Shown: positions 16,734 to 26,364, numbered from the stretch's first letter. The stretch is DNA of 59,325 bases from Paracoccaceae bacterium (GCA_009920775.1 RFZI01000002.1:1-59325), one strand, 5' to 3'. The notes: a model not told the origin generated them from the letters alone. Numbers and translations: made by a program.

Positions 16734-18583
16734 TCCGCAGCCTCGTCTTCCAGATCGTCGGCAAGGAATCCGCCCGACTGGCGCTTCCACAGCCGCGCAT
16801 AGATACCGTTCTTTTCGAGGAGCTCGTCATGCGAGCCGTCTTCGATAACGCGACCTTGCTCCATAACGACGATCCGATCCATCTGTGCGATGGTTGAAAG
16901 GCGGTGCGCGATGGCAATCACCGTCTTGCCCTCCATCATGCCATAAAGCGTTGACTGGATCGCCGCCTCGACCTCGGAATCCAGAGCACTCGTCGCCTCG
17001 TCCAAGAGAAGGATCGGCGCATCTTTTAGGATCACGCGCGCCAAAGCCACGCGCTGGCGCTGGCCGCCCGAAAGCTTGACGCCCCGCTCGCCCACCTGCG
17101 CGTCATAGCCCTTGTTGCCCTTGGAATCCTCAAGCCTCAGTATGAAATCATGCGCCTCGGCCTTCTTGGCGGCGGCGATCATCTCCTCCTCGGTCGCATC
17201 CGGCTTGCCATAGAGGATGTTGTCGCGGACCGACCGGTGCAAAAGCGCGCTGTCCTGCTGCACCATGCCGATCCTCAGGCGCAGGCTGTCTTGCGTCACA
17301 TCCGCGATATCCTGACCGTCGATCAGGATCTGGCCGCCCTCGGCGTCATAGAACCGCAGGAGAAGCTTGACCAAAGTCGTCTTGCCCGCGCCAGAGCGCC
17401 CCACAAGGCCGACCTTTTCGCCCGGATTGATCGTCAGGCTGATCTTGTCGAGGCCGCCTTGGTTCTTGCCGTAATGGTGGCTGAGGTTGACCATCTCGAT
17501 CTTGCCGGGGCCGGCCTTCATCTCGGTCGCTCCCGGCTTGTCGACAAGGGTCACCGGCTGGGCAATCGTGCCCATGCCCTCGACGATCACCCCGAGATTG
17601 CGGAAGAGGTTGGAGATGGCAAACATGATCCAGCTCGACATGCCGTTGAGCCGCAGCGTCAGCGCCGTTGCCACCGCCACAACCCCGATCGAAGCAACGC
17701 CCGCGCTCCAAAGCCAGATCGCCCAACCGACCACTGAAACGATCAGAAACCCGTTCAGCGACACGAGCGAAAGGTCCATCATCGTGTAATAGCGCATCTC
17801 GCGCTTGAAGGTGCGCCGCGCCTCCTCGATGGCCTCGAAAGCATAGTCCACCTCGCGGTCGTGGTGGGCAAACATCTTGACCGAGTGGATGTTGGTATAG
17901 CTGTCGACCACGCGCCCGGTCACAGCCGAACGGGCATCCGACGAGGCGGTTGAGGCGGGCCCGATCCGCTTCACAGTCCAGCGGACGAGGAAAGCGTAGA
18001 GGATGAACCAGATCGCCATCGGCACAACGAGCCGCGGGTCGGAATCGCCAAGGATGAACATCGCGCCACCGAGATAGGCGATGGAAAAGGTGATCGCGTC
18101 GAACACCTGAAACGCCACATCGCCCGCCGCCGGCGGCGTCTGCATGATCCGGTTGGCGATCCGCCCCGCGAAATCATTTTCAAACCAGCCGACCGACTGG
18201 CGCAGAACATGGCGATGCGCCCGCCAGCGGACAATCGTCCCGAAATTCGGGATGATGGTGTTGTTAAGAAGGGCGACCTGCGTGCCATAGATGATCGGCC
18301 GCGCCATCAGGATGAAGAGCGCAACGATCAAAAGCTCAAACCCGTGGGCGTTCCAGACGTCCTTCGCGCCTGTCTCCGTCAGCATATCGACGAGCCGGCC
18401 CATATAGGACAGGAGCCAGATCTCCACCACAGCGCCAAGGATCGACATGACCCCAGCCGCCCAGAAAACCTTTCTGAAAGGCTGGGTATACTGGCGCAAA
18501 AACGGCCAAAGCCGCTGCGGCGGTGTGTCGGTTTCCTCGTACGGAACGTAGGGGTCGACGAGGCCCTCGAAAAAGCGAAACAT
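16730..18583 (-). CDS. ABC transporter, fused permease/ATPase half-transporter (first of pair)
   Basis: 617 residues; AGAGG stands upstream of the ATG at 18583. N-terminal six-helix membrane domain (~35-330), then ATPase: Walker A GRSGAGKTT, Q-loop MVQQDSALL, LSGGQRQR signature, ILLLDEATSALD, and AIAHRLST. The paired gene overlaps by four bases and shares the WFENDFAGRIAN/FFDNDFAGRIAQ element between helices, so they arose by duplication and probably assemble as a heterodimer in the inner membrane. The pair reads on into the RNA methyltransferase gene. Substrate cannot be inferred. Confidence 0.93.
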   Translation of the reverse strand: MFRFFEGLVDPYVPYEETDTPPQRLWPFLRQYTQPFRKVFWAAGVMSILGAVVEIWLLSYMGRLVDMLTETGAKDVWNAHGFELLIVALFILMARPIIYGTQVALLNNTIIPNFGTIVRWRAHRHVLRQSVGWFENDFAGRIANRIMQTPPAAGDVAFQVFDAITFSIAYLGGAMFILGDSDPRLVVPMAIWFILYAFLVRWTVKRIGPASTASSDARSAVTGRVVDSYTNIHSVKMFAHHDREVDYAFEAIEEARRTFKREMRYYTMMDLSLVSLNGFLIVSVVGWAIWLWSAGVASIGVVAVATALTLRLNGMSSWIMFAISNLFRNLGVIVEGMGTIAQPVTLVDKPGATEMKAGPGKIEMVNLSHHYGKNQGGLDKISLTINPGEKVGLVGRSGAGKTTLVKLLLRFYDAEGGQILIDGQDIADVTQDSLRLRIGMVQQDSALLHRSVRDNILYGKPDATEEEMIAAAKKAEAHDFILRLEDSKGNKGYDAQVGERGVKLSGGQRQRVALARVILKDAPILLLDEATSALDSEVEAAIQSTLYGMMEGKTVIAIAHRLSTIAQMDRIVVMEQGRVIEDGSHDELLEKNGIYARLWKRQSGGFLADDLEDEAAE

Positions 18584-18652
18584 GAATGCCTCTGTTCCTA
18601 GTCCCGGCGATATAGACCGCTTCGGGGCTGAGGGGAACAGGTGAGCCCCAGA

Positions 18653-19801
18653 TCAGGAAAGAAGATTTTCCCGGGTCAGGGAGAATCCGGAAGCAACCCA
18701 ACGCGCCTCGGCCTCGGACAAAGCCCGCCCCAGCGCAGCTCCTTCAAGCGCGGGCATGAAGTCTTTCGCACTGACGGGGCAGACAGCCTTCGCGCCGGTT
18801 TCAATGGCTGCAAAATCGCCTTCGAGGGGGGGCACGCCCATCACCGCACCACGCAGAAGCAGCGCCTTGCGCGCCATATCGCGGCCAAGGCGATAGCCAA
18901 GCTCGGCGGCGCCTTTTCCTTCTTCGACAGAGCGCGTCAGGACTTCCAACCCCCGCATCTGCGGCTTTGAAAGACGTAAGGGCCGCCCGCCTTCATGCCC
19001 GCCCAGCGCCGCAAGGCGCAGGATGGGATCGGGCGTCTCTCCGGCGAGGGCCTCAAGGTGCACGAGCGGTGCGAGCGTCGCGGGGTTGGCCCCCGGCAGA
19101 ACCCGCATCAAAACCCCGCTCGCCGCCATCGAGGCAACAGCGGGCGCAGGATCAGGTGCCGCGAGAAGTTTCATCACCTCATGGCCGATGCGTTCGCGCG
19201 ACAGGCCTTCCACGCCCTCGGCCAGTGCCGCGCAAGCAGCCAAGCCTTCAGGGTCGATCCCAACGCCGCCATACCACGCATGAAACCGGAAGAACCGCAG
19301 AATGCGGAGATAGTCCTCTCGAATGCGCTGCTCGTCGTCGCCGATAAACCGCACCCGCCGCGCCGCAAGGTCGGCAAGCCCCTCGCCAACCGGATCGACA
19401 ACCACGCCATCAATCCCGCAATAGAGCGCATTCATCGTGAAATCGCGGCGGGCAGCGTCCTCTTCCATGCTGTCGGAGAAGGCCACGACCGCGCGGCGGC
19501 CATCGGTTTCCACATCGCGCCGGAAGGTTGTGACCTCAAAGCCCCTGCCACCCGCAACAACCGTCACCGTCCCGTGCTCTATCCCCGTCGGCACAGCGCG
19601 AAGCCCCGCCGCCTCGACAAGCGCGATGACCCGCTCGGGCCGTGCATCGGTGGTGATGTCGAGGTCGGCCGCCTCTTCGCCCAAAAGCGCATTGCGCACA
19701 CAGCCGCCGACAAACCACGCCTGATGCCCGCCACCCTCCAGTGCCGCGCAAACCGCGCGGGCGGGGGCAGAAGCCAGCCAATCCGGCGAGATCCGCGTCA
19801 T
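18653..19801 (-). CDS. cca: CCA tRNA nucleotidyltransferase / poly(A) polymerase family
   Basis: 382 residues. Class II nucleotidyltransferase head: VGGCVRNALLGEEAADLDITTDARPE (the GG-x-VR-D-L and DxD metal motif, residues ~31-52), TVTVV, FEVTTFR, then RRDFTMNALYC and the RRVRFIGDDEQRIREDYLRILRFFRF helix typical of bacterial CCA-adding enzymes. It repairs or adds the tRNA 3' CCA. The gene overlaps the stop of the upstream CoA-pyrophosphatase gene by four bases. A poly(A) polymerase activity cannot be excluded on sequence. Confidence 0.92.
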   Translation of the reverse strand: MTRISPDWLASAPARAVCAALEGGGHQAWFVGGCVRNALLGEEAADLDITTDARPERVIALVEAAGLRAVPTGIEHGTVTVVAGGRGFEVTTFRRDVETDGRRAVVAFSDSMEEDAARRDFTMNALYCGIDGVVVDPVGEGLADLAARRVRFIGDDEQRIREDYLRILRFFRFHAWYGGVGIDPEGLAACAALAEGVEGLSRERIGHEVMKLLAAPDPAPAVASMAASGVLMRVLPGANPATLAPLVHLEALAGETPDPILRLAALGGHEGGRPLRLSKPQMRGLEVLTRSVEEGKGAAELGYRLGRDMARKALLLRGAVMGVPPLEGDFAAIETGAKAVCPVSAKDFMPALEGAALGRALSEAEARWVASGFSLTRENLLS

Positions 19802-20394
19802 GCCTTCATCCTTTCCGCAAGGCCCCGCAAGATACGCGCGGTCGCGCCCCAGATGTAATAGGGGCCATAGGGCACCGTGAAGTAATAGCGGCGGCGGCTC
19901 TGCCAGACCCGCCCCTCGATACGGAAATTGGCGGGGTCGGTGACGTGGGTGAGCGGCACATAGAAAATCTCGTCTACCTCGCCCGGCTCGGGCCGCAGCT
20001 CCGGCTGGCCGTGGAAAAGGCCGATCACCGGCGTGATCATAAAGGATGTCACGGTCTCATGCGCCGCGAGCGATCCCAAAACCTCGACCTGCCCGCGCGG
20101 CAACGCCACCTCTTCTTCCGCCTCGCGCAGCGCCGCGGCGGCGGCATCAGCGTCGGTCGGATCGACCTTGCCGCCCGGCAAGGCCACCTGCCCCGGATGG
20201 TGTTTGAGGTGCATCGACCGTTTGGTGAGAACCAGTTGCGCCGTCTCGGCACAAACCCCGATCAGAACCGCGCCGGGCCGCAATTTGCGATCCGGCGGCA
20301 GGTGCGTATCGGGATTGAGATCGAAGTCAGACGATGGGCCGCCCTCCTTGCGAAGGGCGCCGGCAAGGCGATCAAGGATATCAGGCCTCGCCAT
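19798..20394 (-). CDS. Nudix CoA pyrophosphatase (CoaSE/NudL type)
   Basis: 198 residues from the ATG at 20394, within the last codons of hslO (14-base overlap) with AGGCGGGGA just ahead; the frame also runs to 20436. Nudix box in the CoA-type form: GGKVDPTDADAAAAALREAEEEVAL (kept glycine, REaxEE). The upstream LTKRSMHLKHHPGQVALPGG matches the UPF0035 signature LL..R..hLr.HpGqvafPGG that marks CoA-specific members. It would hydrolyse CoA to 3',5'-ADP and 4'-phosphopantetheine. Part of a hslO-nudix-cca operon. Confidence 0.9.
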   Translation of the reverse strand: MARPDILDRLAGALRKEGGPSSDFDLNPDTHLPPDRKLRPGAVLIGVCAETAQLVLTKRSMHLKHHPGQVALPGGKVDPTDADAAAAALREAEEEVALPRGQVEVLGSLAAHETVTSFMITPVIGLFHGQPELRPEPGEVDEIFYVPLTHVTDPANFRIEGRVWQSRRRYYFTVPYGPYYIWGATARILRGLAERMKA

Positions 20395-21382
20395 TCCCCG
20401 CCTCTTTGGCCTCGAACCCGAGGGTTGCCGGATCAAGCTCGTAATGTGCGCCGCAGAATTGGCAATCGGCGGTCACCTTGCCATCGTCGGTCGTCATATG
20501 CGCAATGTCCTTGGCCGAATAGATCGACAGGCTCTGGCGGACCCGATCTTCCGAACAGGTGCAGCCAAACTTGACCGCTTGCGCATCGAAAACCCGCGGG
20601 CCTTCTTCGTGGAAAAGCCGCACCAGCAGCTCGGTCGGCTGGACCGAAGGGCCGATGAGCTCAAGATCCTCGACCGTATCCAGAAGGATATTGGCACGCG
20701 ACCAGTTCTCGCCCGCATCGTCATCCAAGAGATCGCCCGCCGAAAGCAGGCCATCCTCGCCACTGCCGCCTTCGCCTTTGGCAAAGGGCGAGGCCTTGGG
20801 CATATGCTGGATCATCACGCCGCCTGCACGCCAGCGCTCGGGCTGACCGGGAAGGCGGCTCTTGCCGAAACTGAGCGAGAAGCGGGTCGGCAGCTGTTCG
20901 GACTGGGCGAAATAGGTTTCCGCACACGAGGCCAGCGATCCCCCTGCAATCGGCGTGATGCCCTGATAGGGGGTCATGCCTTCGCCTTGGTCGATCAGAA
21001 TCGCGAAATAGCCTTTGCCGATCTGGGAAAAGGCTGGTGCTGCGGGATCAAGCCGCTCGGCATCAAAGCTGGCATAGCCACGGATGCGCGCGGGCTCGCC
21101 ATCGTCGCCCGGCGCGTAATAGTCGGTCGCAATGAGCCGCGCAGGCCCATCGCCCCGAACCTGAAGCGACAGCTTCCAGCGAAGTTTGACCGTTTGCCCG
21201 ATCAGCGCGGTCAGCAAGACCATCTCGGCCACCAGCGCTTCGATCTGCGGCGGATAGTCGTGCTGCTCGAGCACGCTGTTCAGAACACCATCCAGCCGCG
21301 CCACGCGGCCGCGCGTGTCGGTTAGATCAAGCTGAAAGGGCAGGACGGTGTCGTCCCAGGCGATTTGGCTGCCGAGGGTCAT
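20381..21382 (-). CDS. hslO: Hsp33 redox-regulated chaperone HslO
   Basis: About 333 residues from the ATG at 21382, which has GGAAAG upstream; the frame extends to 21448. Holdase activated by oxidation. N-terminal domain FQLDLTDTRGRVARLDGVLNSVL and VLLTALIGQTVKLRWKLSLQVRGDG, GGSLASCAETYF; the C-terminal zinc centre is four Cys in CTCSEDRV and CQFCGAHY. Divergent from the Nudix gene at 21459. Confidence 0.94.
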   Translation of the reverse strand: MTLGSQIAWDDTVLPFQLDLTDTRGRVARLDGVLNSVLEQHDYPPQIEALVAEMVLLTALIGQTVKLRWKLSLQVRGDGPARLIATDYYAPGDDGEPARIRGYASFDAERLDPAAPAFSQIGKGYFAILIDQGEGMTPYQGITPIAGGSLASCAETYFAQSEQLPTRFSLSFGKSRLPGQPERWRAGGVMIQHMPKASPFAKGEGGSGEDGLLSAGDLLDDDAGENWSRANILLDTVEDLELIGPSVQPTELLVRLFHEEGPRVFDAQAVKFGCTCSEDRVRQSLSIYSAKDIAHMTTDDGKVTADCQFCGAHYELDPATLGFEAKEAGNGEA

Positions 21383-21458
21383 GGGCTTTCCTTGCGGGTC
21401 GGGAATTGGCATACCGCGTCCATATAGGGGCGGCAAGCAAAGGTCCAAGGGGCAAAAG

Positions 21459-21917
21459 ATGATCCGGCGCTATGGAGAGGCTGTTAAACAGGGCCAGACC
21501 TACAGGTTTCGCCCCGGTGTCTATGCGATCCTGCCGCAAGGGGGCGACCTTCTCCTGACCTATCAGGCCGATCCGCATTTCGAGGTCCAGCTGCCCGGCG
21601 GCGGCATTGATCCCGGCGAAAACCCGATTGATGCGCTGCACCGCGAGGTCTTTGAGGAAACCGGCTGGAAGATCGGCGGCGTGCGCAAGATCGGCGCCTA
21701 CCGTCGGTTCTGCTATATGCCCGAATACGACAAATGGGCCGAGAAGCTTTGCCATATCTACATGGCCCGCCCGGTACACCGCCTCGGCCCGCCGTCCGAG
21801 CCGGATCACACGCCGCTCTGGATGCCGATGGCCGAGGCCGCCCGCGCTGTTGCCAGCCCCGGCGACCGTGCCTTTGTGGCCGATCTTTATATGAGGTCGC
21901 GCTTGTCCACGAGGTGA
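21459..21917 (+). CDS. Nudix hydrolase (MutT/ADP-ribose-type)
   Basis: 152 residues from the ATG at 21459 (AAGGGG upstream). A complete Nudix box GGGIDPGENPIDALHREVFEETGW (~residues 47-70) follows a typical strand FEVQLPGG. It hydrolyses a nucleoside diphosphate linked to some group; substrate not determinable. The last 31 bases overlap the convergent membrane-protein gene. Confidence 0.88.
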   Translation: MIRRYGEAVKQGQTYRFRPGVYAILPQGGDLLLTYQADPHFEVQLPGGGIDPGENPIDALHREVFEETGWKIGGVRKIGAYRRFCYMPEYDKWAEKLCHIYMARPVHRLGPPSEPDHTPLWMPMAEAARAVASPGDRAFVADLYMRSRLSTR

Positions 21918-22672
21918 CCGTAAAGGGTCGTCAGGATACTCGCGCCAACCATAAGGGTCGTCCACGACACCGCCAGAGTGACCAATTGGCCGATGATTGG
22001 AATCCCGCCAAGAAGCGGCGGCACTGTCATATTGATCCCGAGATTTAGCGCCACAAGCACAAGCGAGACCGTGAAGATCGTGCCGCCAATCGGCCCGCTG
22101 ATCTTCCAGCCCGCAAGAAGCGGCATCGGTTGCCCGACCGCTGCCGCCGGAAGAACGATCCCGAACCTCAGCCAGACATAGGTCAGGATGCTTGCCATCA
22201 GAACGATGACGACAAGCGCGATCAAGACACCGCCCCCAGCGGCAAAAGGCCCAGCAGCAGCGCCGCCGATCAGGCCCACCGGAATGCCGACGATCACCAC
22301 GACCACGCCAATCGCGAAAGAGCGACCCAAATAACCAAGCACCTCGCGGAGCGGGAGTTGCGGCAGAAACCGGGGGTATTCCTCAAGAAGGATAAAGCGG
22401 TGCCAACCGACAGCGATCCACGACATCGAGAAGAAATAGAGAGCGGCAAGCAAGAGCCCGACAACCGACGCCATCGGCCCAGCCGGATGGCCCTCCATCA
22501 TCGCCTGAACATTGGCCGCCGTTGCGACATCGGCTGTGGAAAGACCAAAGAGGGGTGGCAAAACGAAGGTTGCCAAAACGGTGAGGAGCAGTGGCACTAG
22601 CGAAACCTTGATCGAATCCCGCAGGTTGCCGAACACCATCACAAAAGCATGGCGAACGATTTCAAAGCTCAT
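21887..22672 (-). CDS. Polytopic inner-membrane protein of unknown function
   Basis: 261 residues from the ATG at 22672 (AAGGAG seven bases upstream); the GTG one codon earlier is less likely. About six hydrophobic segments: residues ~22-42, 68-90, 115-145, 148-170, 190-215, 225-250. The text SMSWIAVGWHRFILLEEYP is reminiscent of the YciC/DUF-type membrane proteins of unknown function (a Trp/His/Arg motif following the second helix). No transport or enzyme motif is visible. It converges with the Nudix gene and is divergent from argG. Confidence 0.75.
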   Translation of the reverse strand: MSFEIVRHAFVMVFGNLRDSIKVSLVPLLLTVLATFVLPPLFGLSTADVATAANVQAMMEGHPAGPMASVVGLLLAALYFFSMSWIAVGWHRFILLEEYPRFLPQLPLREVLGYLGRSFAIGVVVVIVGIPVGLIGGAAAGPFAAGGGVLIALVVIVLMASILTYVWLRFGIVLPAAAVGQPMPLLAGWKISGPIGGTIFTVSLVLVALNLGINMTVPPLLGGIPIIGQLVTLAVSWTTLMVGASILTTLYGHLVDKRDLI

Positions 22673-22799
22673 CACTCTCTCCTTCTCTCGATACAGACGA
22701 CAAGTCGCACCCCGGTGGGCTTGGGGTCAATGACCATTGCTTGCCCTATGGGCCAAAACCCGATATCGCGCAGGCCGAGTTTGACAAGGAGTCTCCGCG

Positions 22800-24026
22800 A
22801 TGTCTGCCCCCAAGAAAGTCGTCCTCGCCTATTCCGGTGGTCTTGATACCTCGATCATCCTGAAATGGCTTCAGACCGAATATGGGTGCGAGGTCGTCAC
22901 TTTTACAGCCGACCTTGGCCAAGGCGAAGAACTTGAGCCCGCGCGCGCCAAGGCCGAGCTTCTGGGGATCAAGCCCGAAAACATCTATATCGAGGACGTG
23001 CGCGAGGAGTTCGTGCGCGATTTCGTTTTCCCGATGTTCCGCGCCAATGCTGTTTACGAGGGGCTCTATCTTCTTGGCACCTCGATCGCCCGCCCGCTAA
23101 TCTCCAAGCGTCTTGTCGAGATCGCCGAAATGACCGGCGCCGATGCCGTGGCCCACGGGGCGACAGGCAAGGGCAACGATCAGGTGCGGTTCGAGCTTTC
23201 GGCCTATGCGCTGAACCCTGAGATCAAGGTGATCGCGCCGTGGCGGCTTTGGGATCTGACCTCGCGCACCCGCCTTCTGGAGTTTGCCGAGCAAAACCAG
23301 ATCCCCGTTGCCAAGAACAAACGCGGCGAAGCCCCCTTCTCGGTCGACGCGAACCTTCTGCACACCTCGTCCGAAGGCCGCGTGCTTGAGGATCCCGCGG
23401 TGGAGGCGCCCGACTATGTCGCCCAGCGCATCGTCGCCGTGGAAGATGCGCCCGATACGCCCGAATTCATCGAGGTTGCCTTTGAAAAGGGTGATGCCGT
23501 TGCGATCAATGGCGAGGCCATGTCGCCCGCGACGATCCTGACTAAGCTGAATGAATACGGCTCCAAGCACGGAATCGGCCTTCTTGATTTCGTCGAGAAC
23601 CGTTTTGTCGGCATGAAATCCCGCGGGGTCTATGAGACACCGGGCGGCGCGATCCTGCTCGAGGCGCACCGTGGCATCGAGCAGATCACCCTCGATTCCG
23701 GCGCCGGGCACCTGAAGGATTCGATCATGCCGCGCTATGCCGAGCTGATCTATAACGGCTTCTGGTTCAGCCCCGAGCGCGAGATGCTGCAGGCGCTGAT
23801 CGACAAGAGCCAGGAGCATGTGACCGGCACTGTGAGGCTCAAGCTTTACAAAGGATCGGTCCGCACTGTGGCCCGTTGGTCGGATCACTCGCTCTATTCC
23901 GAGAAGCACGTCACCTTCGAGGAAGACGCGGGCGCCTATGACCAGCAGGATGCCAAGGGCTTTATCCAGCTCAACGCGCTGCGCCTGAAGCTGATTGCCA
24001 CGCGCAATCGGCGAGTGAAGGGCTAG
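22800..24026 (+). CDS. argG: Argininosuccinate synthase
   Basis: 408 residues. Ligates citrulline and aspartate with ATP in arginine synthesis. ATP-binding P-loop [15 protein letters not shown] (~residues 10-24), [38 protein letters not shown], and the C-terminal [27 protein letters not shown] precedes the ATG at good spacing. Stand-alone gene, followed by a roseobacter-type GC hairpin element. Confidence 0.97.
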   Translation: MSAPKKVVLAYSGGLDTSIILKWLQTEYGCEVVTFTADLGQGEELEPARAKAELLGIKPENIYIEDVREEFVRDFVFPMFRANAVYEGLYLLGTSIARPLISKRLVEIAEMTGADAVAHGATGKGNDQVRFELSAYALNPEIKVIAPWRLWDLTSRTRLLEFAEQNQIPVAKNKRGEAPFSVDANLLHTSSEGRVLEDPAVEAPDYVAQRIVAVEDAPDTPEFIEVAFEKGDAVAINGEAMSPATILTKLNEYGSKHGIGLLDFVENRFVGMKSRGVYETPGGAILLEAHRGIEQITLDSGAGHLKDSIMPRYAELIYNGFWFSPEREMLQALIDKSQEHVTGTVRLKLYKGSVRTVARWSDHSLYSEKHVTFEEDAGAYDQQDAKGFIQLNALRLKLIATRNRRVKG

Positions 24027-24064
24027 AGGGGGCTCTGCCCCCGGAGTATTTCGGGCCAAAAGAA
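24027..24064. repeat. Rhodobacterales-type intergenic palindrome (terminator-like)
   Basis: A perfect 6-bp GC stem with TCT loop (24028-24042) is followed by GGAGTATTTCGGGCCAAAAG. I recall this arrangement (GGGGGCTCTGCCCCC then GGAGTATTT...GCCAAA) as a recurring intergenic element in many Rhodobacteraceae genomes. It fills the space between the convergent argG and sulfotransferase-like genes and probably acts as a transcription terminator or mRNA end. Confidence 0.6.
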
Positions 24065-24065
24065 A

Positions 24066-24767
24066 TCAGGTGAGTTTGAGGGCGGCGAGTTTCTCGTAGG
24101 CGGGAAGCGCGGAGCGAACGAGTTCGGCGTCGCGGCCTTCGAGGGCGGGCAGCGGGCCTTCTGGGCCTGCGAAGCCGGTTGAGCGGTGGATCGCGCCATA
24201 CCAGTGGGGCGCCCAAGCGCCGTCTTCGGGTCGGCCGCCGGCGGGCCAGGACAGCATGGCGGGATCCCAATCGAGGCCAATCGCGGCGCAGAGCTTTTGC
24301 AGCATGGCCTCGGGATTGTCTCGGATGTCGGCGCTGTCGATGACGATGCCGCCGAGCCTGTCGTAGATTTCGGCCTGCTGGTGAAAGCCGATGTCGTCGA
24401 GGGTGATCTCGTCGCGCTTGGCGCCGTAGCTGGCGACCACTCGGGCGGGGTGACGGATGAGGTGGATGTTGGTGCAGCTCTCGGCCCAATCGAGCGGGAA
24501 GCCCGCCACCATGTGATGCGGCATATGCTTCATGTAGAAATGCGGCTTGCCACCGTGAATAGACCCTAAACAGGCCGAAGCGACCTTTGTTGGATCATTT
24601 TCATGGGCGGCGAGGATCTCTTGCCGCATCGGATGATCGGCGCCGGTGGCGGCGAGGTAGGGGGCGTAGAAGGGCTCGTCCCAGACGGCGAAATCGGGGC
24701 GGGCGCCGAAGGAATACATCATCGCCGTCGAGAGGTTGCGCGGGCCGGACCACATGGCGAGGCGCAT
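24066..24767 (-). CDS. Sulfotransferase-like family protein
   Basis: 233 residues. The N-terminus MRLAMWSGPRNLSTAMMYSF has the 5'-PSB-loop-like SGPRNLST of a PAPS-binding fold, and IHLIRHPARVVASY is the 3'-phosphate-binding segment of sulfotransferase-type proteins. Proteins of this kind are often annotated as sulfotransferases or branched-chain aminotransferase-associated proteins. The start (24767) shares its T with the TGA of the aminotransferase gene (TGATG), and the pair is a familiar neighbourhood. Substrate unknown. Confidence 0.78.
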   Translation of the reverse strand: MRLAMWSGPRNLSTAMMYSFGARPDFAVWDEPFYAPYLAATGADHPMRQEILAAHENDPTKVASACLGSIHGGKPHFYMKHMPHHMVAGFPLDWAESCTNIHLIRHPARVVASYGAKRDEITLDDIGFHQQAEIYDRLGGIVIDSADIRDNPEAMLQKLCAAIGLDWDPAMLSWPAGGRPEDGAWAPHWYGAIHRSTGFAGPEGPLPALEGRDAELVRSALPAYEKLAALKLT

Positions 24768-25427
24768 CAGGCGTTCTCCCTCGCGATCAGGTCTTTGTAG
24801 AGGGCACGCAGGCGTTCGGTCATCGGGCCCATCTGGCCGGTGCCGATCTGCCGCCCGTCAATCGAGCCGACCGGCGTTTGCGCGCCGAAAGTGCCAGTGA
24901 GGAAGGCCTCATCGGCGCTGTAGGTGTCGACCAGGCTGAAATTCCGTTCAAAAACAGGGATGTCGTTGGCGCGGCAGAGGTCGATCACCTTCTGGCGAGT
25001 GATGCCGTTCATGCAATAATCGCCGGTCGAGGTCCAAACCTCGCCTTTTCGCACGATGAAGAAATTGCAGGCGTTCGTCGTGTTCACGAAGCCATGCGAC
25101 CATCAGGCGGGCATGGGCGTCGGTCGTCATGAGATTGGCTTTTTGCGTCTCCAACAAAGCCTTTTTGACATCGTCCGGGGTCATTGCGATGTCAAGATCA
25201 ATGGCTTTGGCCGCCTCGAACAGGCGCTCGATATGTTGCTCGAGGAAGGCCCATTTACCGTTATAGAGGCGGATGCCCTCCCAGACGCCATCGCCCAGCA
25301 TGAAGCCGCTGTCATAGACGCTGACCGTGGCCTTGGCCTTGGGGACGATCTGACCGTCGACATAGATCAGGATGTCTTCGTTGCGCCGGTCTTCCTCGGC
25401 TTGATGGGTGGTGACGTGGTCGGTCAT
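24767..25427 (-). pseudogene. Class IV (branched-chain/D-amino-acid type) aminotransferase, internal deletion and frameshift
   Basis: PLP-dependent fold type IV aminotransferase in two frames. The N-terminal part (25427 to about 25100) reads MTDHVTTHQAEEDRRNEDIL... to TTDAHARLMV (~110 residues). The C-terminal part, in another frame (about 25096-24770), reads GFVNTTNACNFFIVRKGEVW... to the normal end. In intact relatives these are separated by roughly 65-70 residues, which include the PLP-binding lysine; here they abut, out of frame, near 25091-25101. The product would lack the catalytic Lys, so the gene is almost surely inactive. Codon use and both flanks look unchanged, suggesting a recent event. 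The TGATG coupling to the sulfotransferase gene is preserved. Confidence 0.85.
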
Positions 25428-25491
25428 GAGTTCCTCCGTTGGCGGCAGGCTAGGCAGTTGCCCGCGCCTTTCCTAGAGGGAAACCGGCGGC

Positions 25492-26364
25492 CTAGGCGTT
25501 GAAGGCGTCAACTTCTGCGAGGGTCGGGATCACGTCGGCCGTGCCAAGGCGCGTGACCATGATGGCGGCGGCCTTTCCGGCGCGTTCGATCGCTGCTTCG
25601 ATTGCTTCGCCGCGGTCGAGGCCCGCCAGAAGATAGCCGGTGAATGTGTCGCCAGCGCCGGTCGTATCAACCGGGGTTACTTTCAGCGCCGGAAAGTGGC
25701 GCGGGGTGGAATTGCCCTTCGAATAAAGATGCGCGCCCTTCGCGCCGAGCGTTACGACGACATGGGCAACGCCAAGTTCGCCTGCGCCCTTGCCCAGCGC
25801 GGCGGTCAGTTGCTGCATCTCGATCTCGTTCAGGATCAGAAGATCAAGGAAAGGCAGCGCCGCGAGAACAGCTGTCGCCTCAAACGGGGCGGCGGCATAG
25901 GCGGCACGAACGCCGCCACTCTTGGCCAAAGAGAGCGCCTCGATCTGAGCGTTCGTCTCGTTCTGGGTGACAACCCAATCGCCCGAGTTTGCGCCCGCAA
26001 GCGCAGCGCCAACCAACTCCGCACTGACCCCGCGATTTGCGCCGGGATTGATGATGATCGCGTTCTCTCCACCGTCGGCAACCGCGATGACCGCTTCGCC
26101 CGTATCAGTGTCTAACTTGGCGATATTCGAGGTATCGACACCATATCCTGCTAGGCGCGAGATCGCCCAATCGCCTTCGCGCCCGACCGCCCCGATATGC
26201 TGGACGGTTGCGCCAGCTCGGGCTGCAGCCACCGACATATTGGCACCCTTGCCGCCAAGAAATGTTTGCTTGCCGGTGGCGGCCAGTGTCTCGCCCGGCG
26301 CGGGGATGTGCGGAACCCGATAGATCAGATCAACGTTGATCGACCCGAGGTTCCAGATCGTCAT
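25492..26364 (-). CDS. rbsK: Ribokinase-type PfkB-family sugar kinase
   Basis: 290 residues. Phosphorylates a sugar, probably ribose at O5, using ATP. Signatures: NLGSINVDLIYRVPHIPAPGET, GGKGANMSVAAARAGA (PfkB signature 1, ~37-52), ILNEIEMQQL, VVVTLGAKGA, and the catalytic DTTGAGDTFTGYLLAGL (~235-251, Asp base). Begins one base after the maeB stop, so the two may be co-transcribed. A few relatives phosphorylate other nucleoside-derived sugars, hence the name is family-level. Confidence 0.88.
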   Translation of the reverse strand: MTIWNLGSINVDLIYRVPHIPAPGETLAATGKQTFLGGKGANMSVAAARAGATVQHIGAVGREGDWAISRLAGYGVDTSNIAKLDTDTGEAVIAVADGGENAIIINPGANRGVSAELVGAALAGANSGDWVVTQNETNAQIEALSLAKSGGVRAAYAAAPFEATAVLAALPFLDLLILNEIEMQQLTAALGKGAGELGVAHVVVTLGAKGAHLYSKGNSTPRHFPALKVTPVDTTGAGDTFTGYLLAGLDRGEAIEAAIERAGKAAAIMVTRLGTADVIPTLAEVDAFNA

